Below are positions 13,757-23,965 of a DNA stretch of 64,000 nucleotides, piece by piece. Source of the stretch: Epiperipatus broadwayi (Eukaryota > Onychophora > Udeonychophora > Euonychophora > Peripatidae); contig JAQFVV010000141.1 of assembly GCA_028023455.1 (NCBI GenBank), positions 2,720,843-2,784,842 on the forward strand, in the 5' to 3' direction. Positions within the stretch are counted from its first letter, which is position 1; each line of letters starts with the position of its first letter. A program made the translations under genes and the position numbers. A model generated the notes under the pieces. It saw only the letters and a list, made by a program, of their open reading frames with translations. It made no database searches and was not told the origin of the DNA.

Positions 13757-15953
13757 TGTAACGATCCGGAGAAAGCGACTTAACGTAATCTGCACTACGG
13801 GGCGCCATCTAGGCATTTGAACCTAGAAAAATTTATAAAGTAGGCAGATACGTAAGTCAAAAAAAAAAAAAATTTTTTTTTTTTTTTTAAATTTTGATTC
13901 CGGTCGTTAGCCCATGTCACTAGCTCAGTGGAATAGCAGAGATTTAATAATATAATCTAAGAGTATATATAAAAAAGAATAAAATAAGCCACTGCCAGTA
14001 ATTAACATACAATTATTTATTTATGCACATATATTTATAAGATTTAAAATTATTTTAGTATTAGTTTTACATTTTAACATTAAACATTATTTTAACTTTG
14101 ATTTTTGACTTTAATTTACATTTAATTACTATTATATTCTAATTTTACATTTTAATTAAGTTCACACAGATAAATTTAGGAAAGCTTGTTTATCATGTTG
14201 AATATAGATCGGTTACATAGATTTCACGGTCAAAAACATTTCAAAGTAAACATAAACGATCAAAATACAAAATTATTGATTACTGACAATTGTGGAAGGA
14301 AATTTATACGTAACCCAATAGTTTTCATCATAAGATACTTGCATTGTCACCAATAACATAAAAGACATCCGAATAAATACATTTTAGATACTCACCGTAA
14401 GGTATCATTATTTATCGAATGTCTATATATTTTGATCAAATATGAAAACCCAAAACATACTTAACCGATAACCAATTCATGCAAGCGTCTATAAACAACT
14501 TAAATTTAATGCATTTTTATTTAGGGTCAAGTATGAATAGACCACATAGATTTGCATTTGAAAATAAAATATTCTATCCCTATTTAACCTTAGGCTAAAA
14601 TTCGTAGTCAAACTGGCATCAATTCATCTGATATATCGATGTATTCAATGTAATAAAATACCGCAGCACAAAATGTTAAGGGAAGAAATTGCCTCTTATG
14701 AGATAGGAATATTACATCGATCTGCAAAGAAGAGCAATAAAACAAAAAACTCCATAGAAAGGAACTGCGGTATCCGACTTATAATTCCTTCCATAGGCAA
14801 ACGGAAGTGTGCGGCGTATGAAGCGATTCTGCCCGTAGCGAATCAATATTACATCTACTAATCACACCAATATATCCAATCCATTGACCCAATTTAACCA
14901 CGAAACAAATAACCTAATATTACCCTCCCCTAATATAACTTTACAAATCTATACAGCCATTCACGCCCGACTTAAGTTTAACATTGATATATTTTAATTT
15001 ATCGGAAAACAGAAATCATAAATAAACTTAAAGAACAAAATTAAATAAATGGAAATGATTTTACAAATAAATAAAAAATACATCAAATAACATTTTAACT
15101 ACTTTAGTCAGATAGGAAACTAATGCAATTATTTTAAATACGAAAAGTTTTTAACTTAATGTTCATTAATTGTAAAGTTCTTACGGTTTTAAACAGTTCA
15201 TCTTTATCTGTCGTTTGTAAGTTTGAACGGGAATTCCCTCGCCGTCCTAAAGATATTGGTATACATTTAGCCGATGTTTTATTTATTCATTCGGAGGTTT
15301 TTTAATTTAGTTGGTCCTCAATGTAGGAAATGATAGTTCATTTCTCCTTTCTTTAACAGCTGAAAGAATTGACTGTGCGTCTGTCAATTCCTCCAACTCC
15401 GTACTACTACATATAGTCACATCGTAATAACCAATTTCTAGTCACAGATTAATAATTTCCAAATTTTCCTTTTATATTAATGTGAAGGATTGAATTTACA
15501 TTACGTCACCGATGCAATGGTCCTTTCGCTGCGGTCCGATTCCATAGGGATTTTTTCTTATTTGCTAACAGTTTCTATTGTTTTCCTATCTGACCGGTGT
15601 TTTTACATTTAAATGCTGACGGCTGGTTTACATTTAACTAATTAACAATCATTTCCATTTCTGATTAATTAACCTGTTTTCCAAATCAAAAATATATATA
15701 AAGATAAATTTAAAGATATAATTTCATCTCCAAATCTTTTTAAAATTTAGTTTTAAAACACTTTTTCTTTAATAAAGTTTTATTTTAATAATTTTTCATT
15801 ATCTGTGCGATTTAATATATAAGAGTTTAAGATGATATTTAATTTTAATTTCCAATTCTAAAAGAAAATTTTTAAATGCGAACTTTTTAATTTACTTTCA
15901 TGTTTAATAAATAAAAAAAAACAACAATGTAACGAACGTCTGTGCTCGTTACA
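13757..15953 (-). repeat. LTR-like unit 2
   Basis: 2,197 bp, bounded by TGTAACGATC and CTCGTTACA. The 62-codon open frame inside (14673-14861) is closed by substitutions in the sister units and is not treated as a gene. Confidence 0.72.
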
Positions 15954-16687
15954 TATCAGTAAAGTTACTTAAAAAAATGATCAAAAAAAAATATTTTACT
16001 TAGGGTTAGTAATTACGGTACATGATTAACAAAATTTACAAAACATTTGGTTAATAATTTTACAAAAAGACTATATACAAAAAGAAAAATGTTTACTATC
16101 GCTTACCTAAGGACCATTTACGTTTACACCCCTCCCCACAAGAGTTCTATTTTATTTTATACATTTTATTTTTACACACGGCATGACAAGCAAGTTATTT
16201 TATAAATTATTTATTTAGGAGGTTGCATTGAGATAAATATGTTTTAAGAAATAATGGGTTTAAACGTGTATATTTGCAGCACAATTATAAATACCACCAA
16301 CTTATTTATGACTGATTGAAATGCATACATAGGGTTACACTGAAGTAATTCCCAAAGGTACTCATCGTAAGGCACCACATTTCAATCATAAACTTACGTG
16401 GCTGTGCGCTCCTATACACCTTAAACCATAATTTATATTACAACAACAACAAAAAAACATATCAATCGCAACCTTTTGACTTTTTTTTTTTTTTAAACAA
16501 AATTTAGTTTTAAAATTATTTATACGTTCTCGTGTTTAATATATATGCGCAATTTCTTCTGGCAGTGCTTTTATAAGATTCAAAGTATACGACTTTATGT
16601 AACAGATAAAAATATTTCATTTTGAAAAAAGAAATTTACTCAGGGTATATGTGGTTTATTAAAGATCGGCCCGAGTTGGTTCGCCAT
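15954..16687 (-). repeat. Internal region 2 of the tandem LTR array
   Basis: 734 bp. Relative to region 1 it has an extra ~15-bp CTATATACAAAAAGA-type duplication near 16070, so the two copies have had time to diverge. Confidence 0.65.
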
Positions 16688-18885
16688 TGTAACGATCCGG
16701 AGAAAGGGACTTAACGTAATCTGCACTACGGGGCGCCATCTAGGCATTTGAACCTAGAAAAATTTATAATGTAGGCAGATACGTAAGTCAAAAAAAATTT
16801 TTTTTTTTTTTTTTTTTTTAAATTTTGATTCCGGTCGTTAGCCCATGTCACTAGCTCAGTGGAATAGCAGAGATTTAATAATATAATCTAAGAGTATATA
16901 TAAAAAAGAATAAAATAAGCCACTGCCAGTAATTAACATACAATTATTTATTTATGCACATATATATATAAGATTTAAAATTATTTTAGTATTAGTTTTA
17001 CATTTTAACATTTAACATTATTTTTAACTTTGATTTTTGACTTTAATTTACATTTAATTACTATTATATTTTAATTTTACATTTTAATTAAGTTCGCACA
17101 GATAAATTTAGGAAAGCTTGTTTATCATGTTGAATATAGATCGGTTACATAGATTTCACGGTCAAAAACATTTCAAAGTAAACATAAACGATCAAAATAC
17201 AAAATTATTGATTACTGACAATTGTGGAGGGAAATTTATACGTAACCCAATAGTATTCATCATAAGATACTTGCATTGTCACCAATAACATAAAAGACAT
17301 CCGAATAAATACATTTTAGATACTCACCGTAAGGTATCATTATTTATCGAATGTCTATATATTTTGATCAAATATGAAAACCCAAAACATACTTAACCGA
17401 TAACCAATTCATGCAAGCGTCTATAAACAACTTAAATTTAATGCATTTTTATTTAGGGTCAAGTATGAATAGACCACATAGATTTGCATTTGAAAATAAA
17501 ATATTCTATCCCTATTTAACCTTAGGCTAAAATTCGTAGTCAAACTGGCATCAATTCATCTGAAATATCGATGTATTCAATGTAATAAAATACGGCAGCA
17601 CAAAAGGTTAAGGGAAGAAATTGCCTCTTATGAGATAGGAATATTACATCTATCTGCAAAGAAGAGCAATAAAACAAAAAACTCCATAGAAAGGAACTGC
17701 GGTATCCGACTTATAATTCCTTCCATAGGCAAACGGAAGTGTGCGGCGTATGAAGCGATTCTGCCCGTAGCGAATCAATATTACATCTACTAATCACACC
17801 AATATATCCAATCCATTGACCCAATTTAACCACGAAACAAATAACCTAAGATTACCCTCCCCTAATATAACTTTACAAATCTATACAGCCATTCACGCCC
17901 GACTTAAGTTTAACATTGATATATTTTAATTTATCGGAAAACAGAAATCATAAATAAACTTAAAGAACAAAATTAAATAAATAGAAATGATTTTACAAAT
18001 AAATAAAAAATACATCAAATAACATTTTAACTACTTTAGTCAGATAGGAAACTAATGCAATTATTTTAAATACGAAAAGTTTTTAACTTAATGTTCATTA
18101 ATTGTAAAGTTCTTACGGTTTTAAACAGTTCATCTTTATCTGTCGTTTGTAAGTTTGAACGGGAATTCCTTCGCCGTCCTGAAGATATTGGTATACATTT
18201 AGCCGATGTTTTATTTATTCATTCGGAGGTTTTTTAATTTAGTTGGTCCTCAATGTAGGAAACGATAGTTCATTTCTCCTTTCTTTAACAGCTGAAAGAA
18301 TTGACTGTGTGTCTGTCAATTCCTCCAACTCCGTACTACTACATATAGTCACATCGTAATAACCAATTTCCAGTCACTGATTAATAATTTCCAAATTTTC
18401 CTTTTATATTAATGTGAAGGATTGAATTTACATTACGTCACCGATGCAATGGTCCTTTCGCTGCGGTCCGATTCCATAGGGATTTCTTCTTATTTGCTAA
18501 CAGTTTCTATTGTTTTCCTATCTGACCGGTGTTTTTACATTTAAATGCTGAAGGCTGGTTTACATTTAACTAATTAACAATCATTTCCATTTCTGATTAA
18601 TTAACCTGTTTTCCAAATCAAAAATATATATAAAGATAAATTTAAAGATATAATTTCATCTCCAAATCTTTTTAAAATTTAGTTTTAAAACACTTTTTCT
18701 TTAATAAAGTTTTATTTTAATATTTTTTCATTATCTGTGCGATTTAATATATAAGAGTTTAAGATGATATTTAATTTCAATTTCCAATTCTAAAAGAAAA
18801 TTTTTAAATGCGAACTTTTTAATTTACTTTCATGTTTAATAAATAAAAAACAACAACAATGTAACGAACATCTGTGCTCGTTACA
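16688..18885 (-). repeat. LTR-like unit 3
   Basis: 2,198 bp, ending TCGTTACA directly before an AT/GATA microsatellite. On the inferred minus orientation this is the 5' LTR. Confidence 0.72.
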
Positions 18886-19136
<251 letters not shown>

Positions 19137-19176
19137 TTATATTTAATGTTTTCACAGTTGTATAATGTAGAAAAAT

Positions 19177-19267
19177 TATAACTTTTTGGTCTGTACCGTG
19201 TATTATTTTTTATTAAACACCGATATTTCGACGGACTAGCATCCGCCATGATCAAGGTTAACTTTTG
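19177..19267 (+). repeat. Penelope-like terminal inverted repeat, left
   Basis: Reverse complement of 19756-19846 with about five mismatches. Confidence 0.9.
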
Positions 19268-19765
19268 TATAAACCTAAAGACAGAAAATTTTTGAAACAC
19301 CAAGGTGTTTATGAAATTTCGTGTTTTCAATATGTGGGTCAGTCTAATAGATGAATAAATGTCAGAATTAAGGAACATAGAAATGCTTTTAATCAAAAAA
19401 TTAGCACATCAGTTTTTACTTCCCATTATTTAGAAACTGGTCACAAACCTGATTTTGGCAATACAAAAATACTTGCTAATTTAGAAAAATATGATTTAAA
19501 AACCATGAGAGAGTCAATTGAAATAGTAAAGAGACTTACTGGTTTAAATAGGGCTGATGAAGCACAACGTATTCCAGCTATGTGGAAACCTATCATTTTA
19601 TCTAATATTAACTTAAAATTAATAGGTGAAAATACTGAGGGAAATAAACATTTTGATAAGCCTCACATTGTGAATGCTGAACTACTTCAAGTTGAATCTC
19701 GTTTCTCATCTCACACACAGTCACGTTATTATTTAAGATCTAACGGTTTTTCTTTCAAAAGTTAA
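19268..19765 (+). pseudogene. GIY-YIG endonuclease domain of a Penelope-like element, one in-frame stop
   Basis: The frame opens YKPKDRKFLKHQGVYEISC, then QYVGQSNR, a TGA stop at 19352-19354, and INVRIKEHRNAF...SHYLETGH before a longer C-terminal tail ending at 19765. GVY and YVG are the GIY and YIG motifs; R and H of RIKEHRNAF and the HYLETGH block fit the catalytic scaffold of this nuclease in Penelope-like elements. Apart from the one stop the domain reads through. The upstream RT is absent. The final codons overlap the right inverted repeat. Confidence 0.85.
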
Positions 19766-19846
19766 CCTTGATAATGGCGGATGCTAGTTTGTCGAAATAT
19801 CGGTGTTTAATGAAAAATAATACACGGTACAACCCAAAAAGTTATA
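19756..19846 (-). repeat. Penelope-like terminal inverted repeat, right
   Basis: Pairs with 19177-19267. It is followed by a short (TA)n run and TAACTTTTATTTTCATTAAA, a weak further relative of the arm. Confidence 0.9.
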
Positions 19847-19862
19847 TATATATATATATATA

Positions 19863-20667
19863 ACTTTTATTTTCATTAAAACCGTCTGGGAAATGATGAT
19901 TTTGAAATGTGGCTTTGGTTCAAGAGACTTACGTTTGTTAGAGCACTCTTTGACTTCAATAAAATACACTAGAATGGTTGTGATTAAATGAAGTTGTATC
20001 TCTTGACAATGTGTAGAATACCATTTTATATAATATTCAAGATTAAACTTCTCTTCAAACATTTCAGTCTTGTATATCTAGTTCATTATTTTATATTATT
20101 GAATAATAATTAACTTTATTTTAGATAGTGTGTATTAACTCATGTGATAAAATAGTATAAAACACTTTTAAGTTGTACTATACTATAATTGCATATTTAA
20201 ATTAAATTGGTCGAACAGTTAAACAAATTTTTATACGTTTTTATGCGATTTGTTTGCGTAAATTATTAAATTTATGTATAGAATTATTATATATTACATG
20301 GATTATATTCTGATTCATTTTGTTGATAATTAACTCTTTTGTTTTAGCTTTATTTGTGATATATTTAATTGTTATTCGTTGTGAGATATTTATGAGTTTT
20401 CAAAATTTGTTAAACGATTATTTTATATCAGAATATAACAAAATGGAATTACTTCGGTAGAAATTTTTATTTTCAAATCAAATAAATATTTTTAAAAATC
20501 ACATTTGAACTAATATTGAAAAAAAAAAAAGAGAGATCTGTTTGTTCATGCAAAGGTTCTAGGTGCAGATTCATTTTATAAAACTAATAAAATATTTTTA
20601 TTGATATTTATATTTAAATATCAGTAGCTACAAAATCTATCAAATTTTGTATTTAAATATTTATTTC
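19863..20667. other. AT-rich DNA with no recognisable gene
   Basis: Short frames only; no shared repeats noticed. Confidence 0.5.
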
Positions 20668-20760
20668 ATGTGTAATAGCATCAGCCGGTAAGCGAAACCG
20701 CTAACCGGGACAACTGCTTGTAGGGCGGCCGTGCTGACCTCTCGACCACCAACGCTTGAT
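20668..20760 (-). mobile_element. tRNA-derived SINE head, copy 1
   Basis: On the minus strand GTGGTCGAGAGGTCAGCACG resembles box A of a class II (Ser/Leu-like) tRNA, and a box-B-like GGTTTCGCTTACC follows, then GATGCTATTA. GC content is much higher than the surroundings. Two relatives occur at 21511-21584 and 22531-22624, all ending in GATGCTAT and CACATG-like sequence. Confidence 0.7.
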
Positions 20761-21510
20761 TATTTAAATATTTTTTCTTCTAATTTTTACATATTTTAAA
20801 AGATGTAGTTAATATTAATTAGGAATGAGTTTGAAATAGTGTTTTTTTTTATTATAACTCTAAGTTATTGTTTTTTTTTTTAATTTTTTGTTATTGTTAC
20901 AATAAAAAGTATAACTATATTTTTAAAACATAATTGAAATGTATAAAATAGATATAATAATACATATATTGATTTTTAATAATTAATATACAATTATTTT
21001 ATAAAGATAAACGTGAAGTGTAATAAACTTAGCAAAAAACTCAAAATTTTACTAATTCAAATACTTTTTTGCCAAACATCTTGCAACAATGGTCAAACTC
21101 ATAAAAGATTTTGAAATGTATTTGATGTTAAGGCATGTATGATTATACAAACTTTACTATTTTTACTCAAACTAAAGTTATCGGAATGAAATATAAGTGG
21201 ATTTTTATACATAACAAATATTATAATAACAAAATATCTTAATAGACAGTTGAAAAAAGAAATCAACTTGATTATTTGGTCTCTATTTATGCATGCTGAG
21301 TTTGCTCACATAAAAACAAACAATTGTTTTTTTTTTTCTTTATATAAATCATAAATATTGAGAATTTATTTTCATTTTTATTGTAATTTAATATTTAGAT
21401 AGAAAAACACTAATACAAAAATAATTTCAAGTTTTATTTAGAATGTTTGATTGAGATGTGTTCACATTATTATCACATATCTTACTCTCTCTCCTAATAT
21501 TTTTTTTTCC

Positions 21511-21584
21511 ATGTGTCATAGCATCGGCCGGGACGCGAACCCACAACTGTCTGCAACCAACTACTTGCTTGCATGGCGGCTGGA
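21511..21584 (-). mobile_element. tRNA-derived SINE head, copy 2 (box A missing)
   Basis: The minus strand shows a good box B (GGTTCGCGTCCC) followed by GGCCGATGCTATGACACATG, as in copies 1 and 3. The 5' side diverges after AGCCGCCATGCAAG, so the A box is lost. Confidence 0.65.
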
Positions 21585-21668
21585 GTTATATAACTATTTA
21601 TTTTTTACATTACACTAAAATAAAGATTACTACAATCCGATATAAAACACTCAAGCTTTCTGTATTAG

Positions 21669-21853
21669 AATCTGTGACATCGCCTACTTTCGATAGATAC
21701 ATGAAAGTATGCTTCATAATCTTCAAGTCTGTTATACCTGATCCATCATTAATTTTTTTACAAAAATTAAAAGATATCAAAGAAAGAGATTTGAAGTCAG
21801 CTCCTCATTTAATAGCAAATTCCACATGGAATCTTATTAATATTGGACATTGA
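21669..21853 (+). CDS. Candidate terminal exon of an unrecognised gene
   Basis: Preceded by a pyrimidine-rich acceptor (GCTTTCTGTATTAG), the frame reads 61 codons, including SVTSPTFDRYMKVCF and DIKERDLKSAPHLIANSTW, to a TGA. Codons with C or G at the third position (TCG, TTC, TAC, ATC, AAG) are commoner than in the flanking DNA, and AATAAA occurs at 21933-21938. This is the pattern of a last coding exon, but I do not recognise the protein and no upstream exon was identified. It may equally be a relic. Confidence is low. Confidence 0.33.
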
Positions 21854-22530
21854 GTAATTTAATGGTTTATAAATGTATTGCCAAATTTAATGTTATTTTA
21901 TAATTTTTTTTCTTTATTGTAAAAATAGTTGAATAAACCTGTTTTTGATACTACATGAAAGTTTATTATCAATTATTTAACTTAAAAATTATCATATGAT
22001 TAGTATTCACGACATAAACTTTATTCAAATTAAGAAATGATTTACCTGTGTTATATTTTATTTAAATAAACAAAAACATAATATACCTAATCAAACTTCA
22101 TATTTCTTTTTCTAAAGATATTACCATTCCTTAGATAAATTTAAAACTTCAACTTTATGAGTAATATTTGGATATCTGAATAAAGTTATGAAAAATGATA
22201 CATGCCGTCAAGATGCACATCATACTGAGATAACACTCTTCGGTTTCAAAAGTTACAATTCCTTACCCCTTATTCAATTTTTATGAATATTATATTACTG
22301 ATACTTTATCTACAACTGTTAGAGGTACAACACTCACATTTTTTTAATTACTCATTTTAAATAATTACAATCATAAATCATACAATATTTTTTTTTAAAA
22401 CTAGAAATCATTATACCATTTTTAGCCAAGATATATGTAAACATTAACCTCAATTTCTTATCTTTGGAACATTTTCTGCAAATACAATAATTCTTGTCCA
22501 ATGAAATATCTGCACAACAATACTTTAGTC

Positions 22531-22624
22531 AAGCATTGCTGGTCGAGTGGTCAGCACAGCTGTCTTACAAACAGTTGTTTCTGGTTTAGCAGGTTCGCTT
22601 TCCAGCCGATGCTATGTCACATGA
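22531..22624 (+). mobile_element. tRNA-derived SINE head, copy 3
   Basis: GCTGGTCGAGTGGTCAGCAC (box A region), an anticodon-like stem CTGT/ACAG with a seven-base loop, box B GGTTCGCTTTCC, then CCAGCCGATGCTATGTCACATG and an A-rich start of tail. It is the best preserved of the three and the only one on the plus strand. Confidence 0.72.
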
Positions 22625-23489
22625 AAAAAGGGGGGAAAATACTTTTTTAATATTCATCGATAAGGAAACTAGAATATTATCATTAGCTTCAAAATATCCT
22701 AGATAAAAAGAACATATTCACATCCTACAATTGAAATAAATTATGCAGTTATGTTTTCAAAAACGTAAAGATATTTTAGATGGCATCAACATTGTATTAT
22801 TCCCACGGACTTTTATGGTATAACTCGTATTTACATTTTTTGAACTTTTAATGACACTTATAATATTATGATAATGGAGTGCATCCATGTCATTACTGGT
22901 GGATTACTTTTTTGACATTATCAATTTATGTACACTGTTTGGTAAATTAATTGTTTAATATTATATTAGAACTTTAAACAAATGCAATATATCTGATATA
23001 AATGATGTTTATGTCCAGTCTAATTAAATATTCATACAACATGGTTTTTTCACTTTTGAAAGCATAAATACTTTCTTGCTCTTTTATTCAGGGTTTAACA
23101 GTTAAACAATCTTAATAAATATATCCAAAAAAATGGTAACCTTTTTTTTTAAAAAAATATTCCAATTGTATTATCTACTATTTGTGGTGATTATCAGTAC
23201 ACTCTTTTCAGCTTCAAATTGTGAATAATATTCCACATGTTGAATACATTTTATTGATGATTTATCTTACAAATTATAAACTCTCTATGATTTCTATGTT
23301 TTAGTTGGCCATAAGACAAATATTGTCTCTGCTTTTATTTTAGAACAAAATTTGGACAAATTCTAAGATGTCTATCATACATTGCCTTAACCTTTCCAAA
23401 ATGCAGCCTAACACCTCCCATATTTCAGCATTTTCAGATGTTTTTCTTTGTCTCACACATGAATTTAAAATATAAGATAAAATGATTAT
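22625..23489. other. AT-rich DNA with no recognisable gene
   Basis: No frame, repeat or RNA gene seen. Confidence 0.5.
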
Positions 23490-23965
23490 TATTTATCAGA
23501 AAATAATAAATTTGACTTCATTTGATAGATATTTTTGTTTATTACTGAAATAAATTTTAAATATTCACATTTTGTTTCTGTAAATATTACAGAAATGAGA
23601 TTGCAATCAAAACAAAGACTTTACATATCATCGTTTCTAGAAAGATTATTTTCAGTTTATAAAATCAATGAAATATTTTTTTTAAATTCTGATTATTTTT
23701 AAACATCTGAATGAATTATTTATTTTTCTTGTATCTAATGAACTATACTTTAAAAGTTTAATTTTTTTGAATATTTATTGCAAAATTGCTATATTTTCTT
23801 ATTCATAAATATAAAGTAGATTGTTTACATCAAAGCTAGTCTCTTAATTTGCTTCAGGCCATATTTATGTTAGCTGCTAATATAATGTGACCTTTTTGAA
23901 AATAAAGTATTTCAAGTCAAAATAAGTTATTAATAATTTATATTTCTTGATATCTAATAAATATA
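23490..23965 (-). mobile_element. Partial copy of the interior of transposon C
   Basis: Collinear with about 8870-9340 in the same orientation. Shared blocks include TATCAGAAAATAATAA, TACTGAAATAAATTTT, GAGATTGCAATCAAAACAAA, AGAAAGATTATTTTCAGTTT and AGTTATTAATAATTTA-ATTTCTTGATATCTAATAA. The terminal inverted repeats of copy C are not seen, so either both ends are lost or this sequence is an independent repeat captured by copy C. Confidence 0.75.

Larger units (their letters stand above)
10841..18885 (-). mobile_element. Tandem non-autonomous LTR-type element: three LTR-like units, two internal regions
   Basis: A 2.2-kb unit occurs three times with near identity (10841-13036, 13757-15953, 16688-18885), separated by two near-identical internal segments of 720 and 734 bp. 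Each unit starts TGTAACGATC and ends CTCGTTACA, so the ends are TG...CA with an 8-bp inverted match, as in LTRs. The array is bounded by AT microsatellite on both sides, consistent with insertion into an AT run. A TGG-initial primer-binding-like site lies next to the units on the minus strand, suggesting minus orientation. I see no gag, pol or purine tract. Unequal recombination between LTRs of one insertion could give this structure. A tandem repeat unrelated to LTR elements is the alternative. Confidence 0.7.
19177..19846 (+). mobile_element. Penelope-like element, 3'-terminal remnant
   Basis: A GIY-YIG endonuclease coding remnant lies between 91-bp inverted repeats (19177-19267 and 19756-19846). 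The arms share CGGTGTTTAAT, ATACACGGTAC, TCGAAATAT and GGCGGATGCTAG. Penelope-like retroelements characteristically join an RT to a C-terminal GIY-YIG domain and carry terminal repeats that may be inverted. The RT is missing, so this is a truncated copy. The arm also resembles a decayed hammerhead: a GGCGGA/TCCGTC stem followed by GAAATATC, but the CTGATGA core is not intact. Confidence 0.8.

Noticed and set aside
14673-14861. 62-codon frame in LTR unit 2
   Set aside because: The same region in units 1 and 3 differs at the putative start, and nothing suggests purifying selection.
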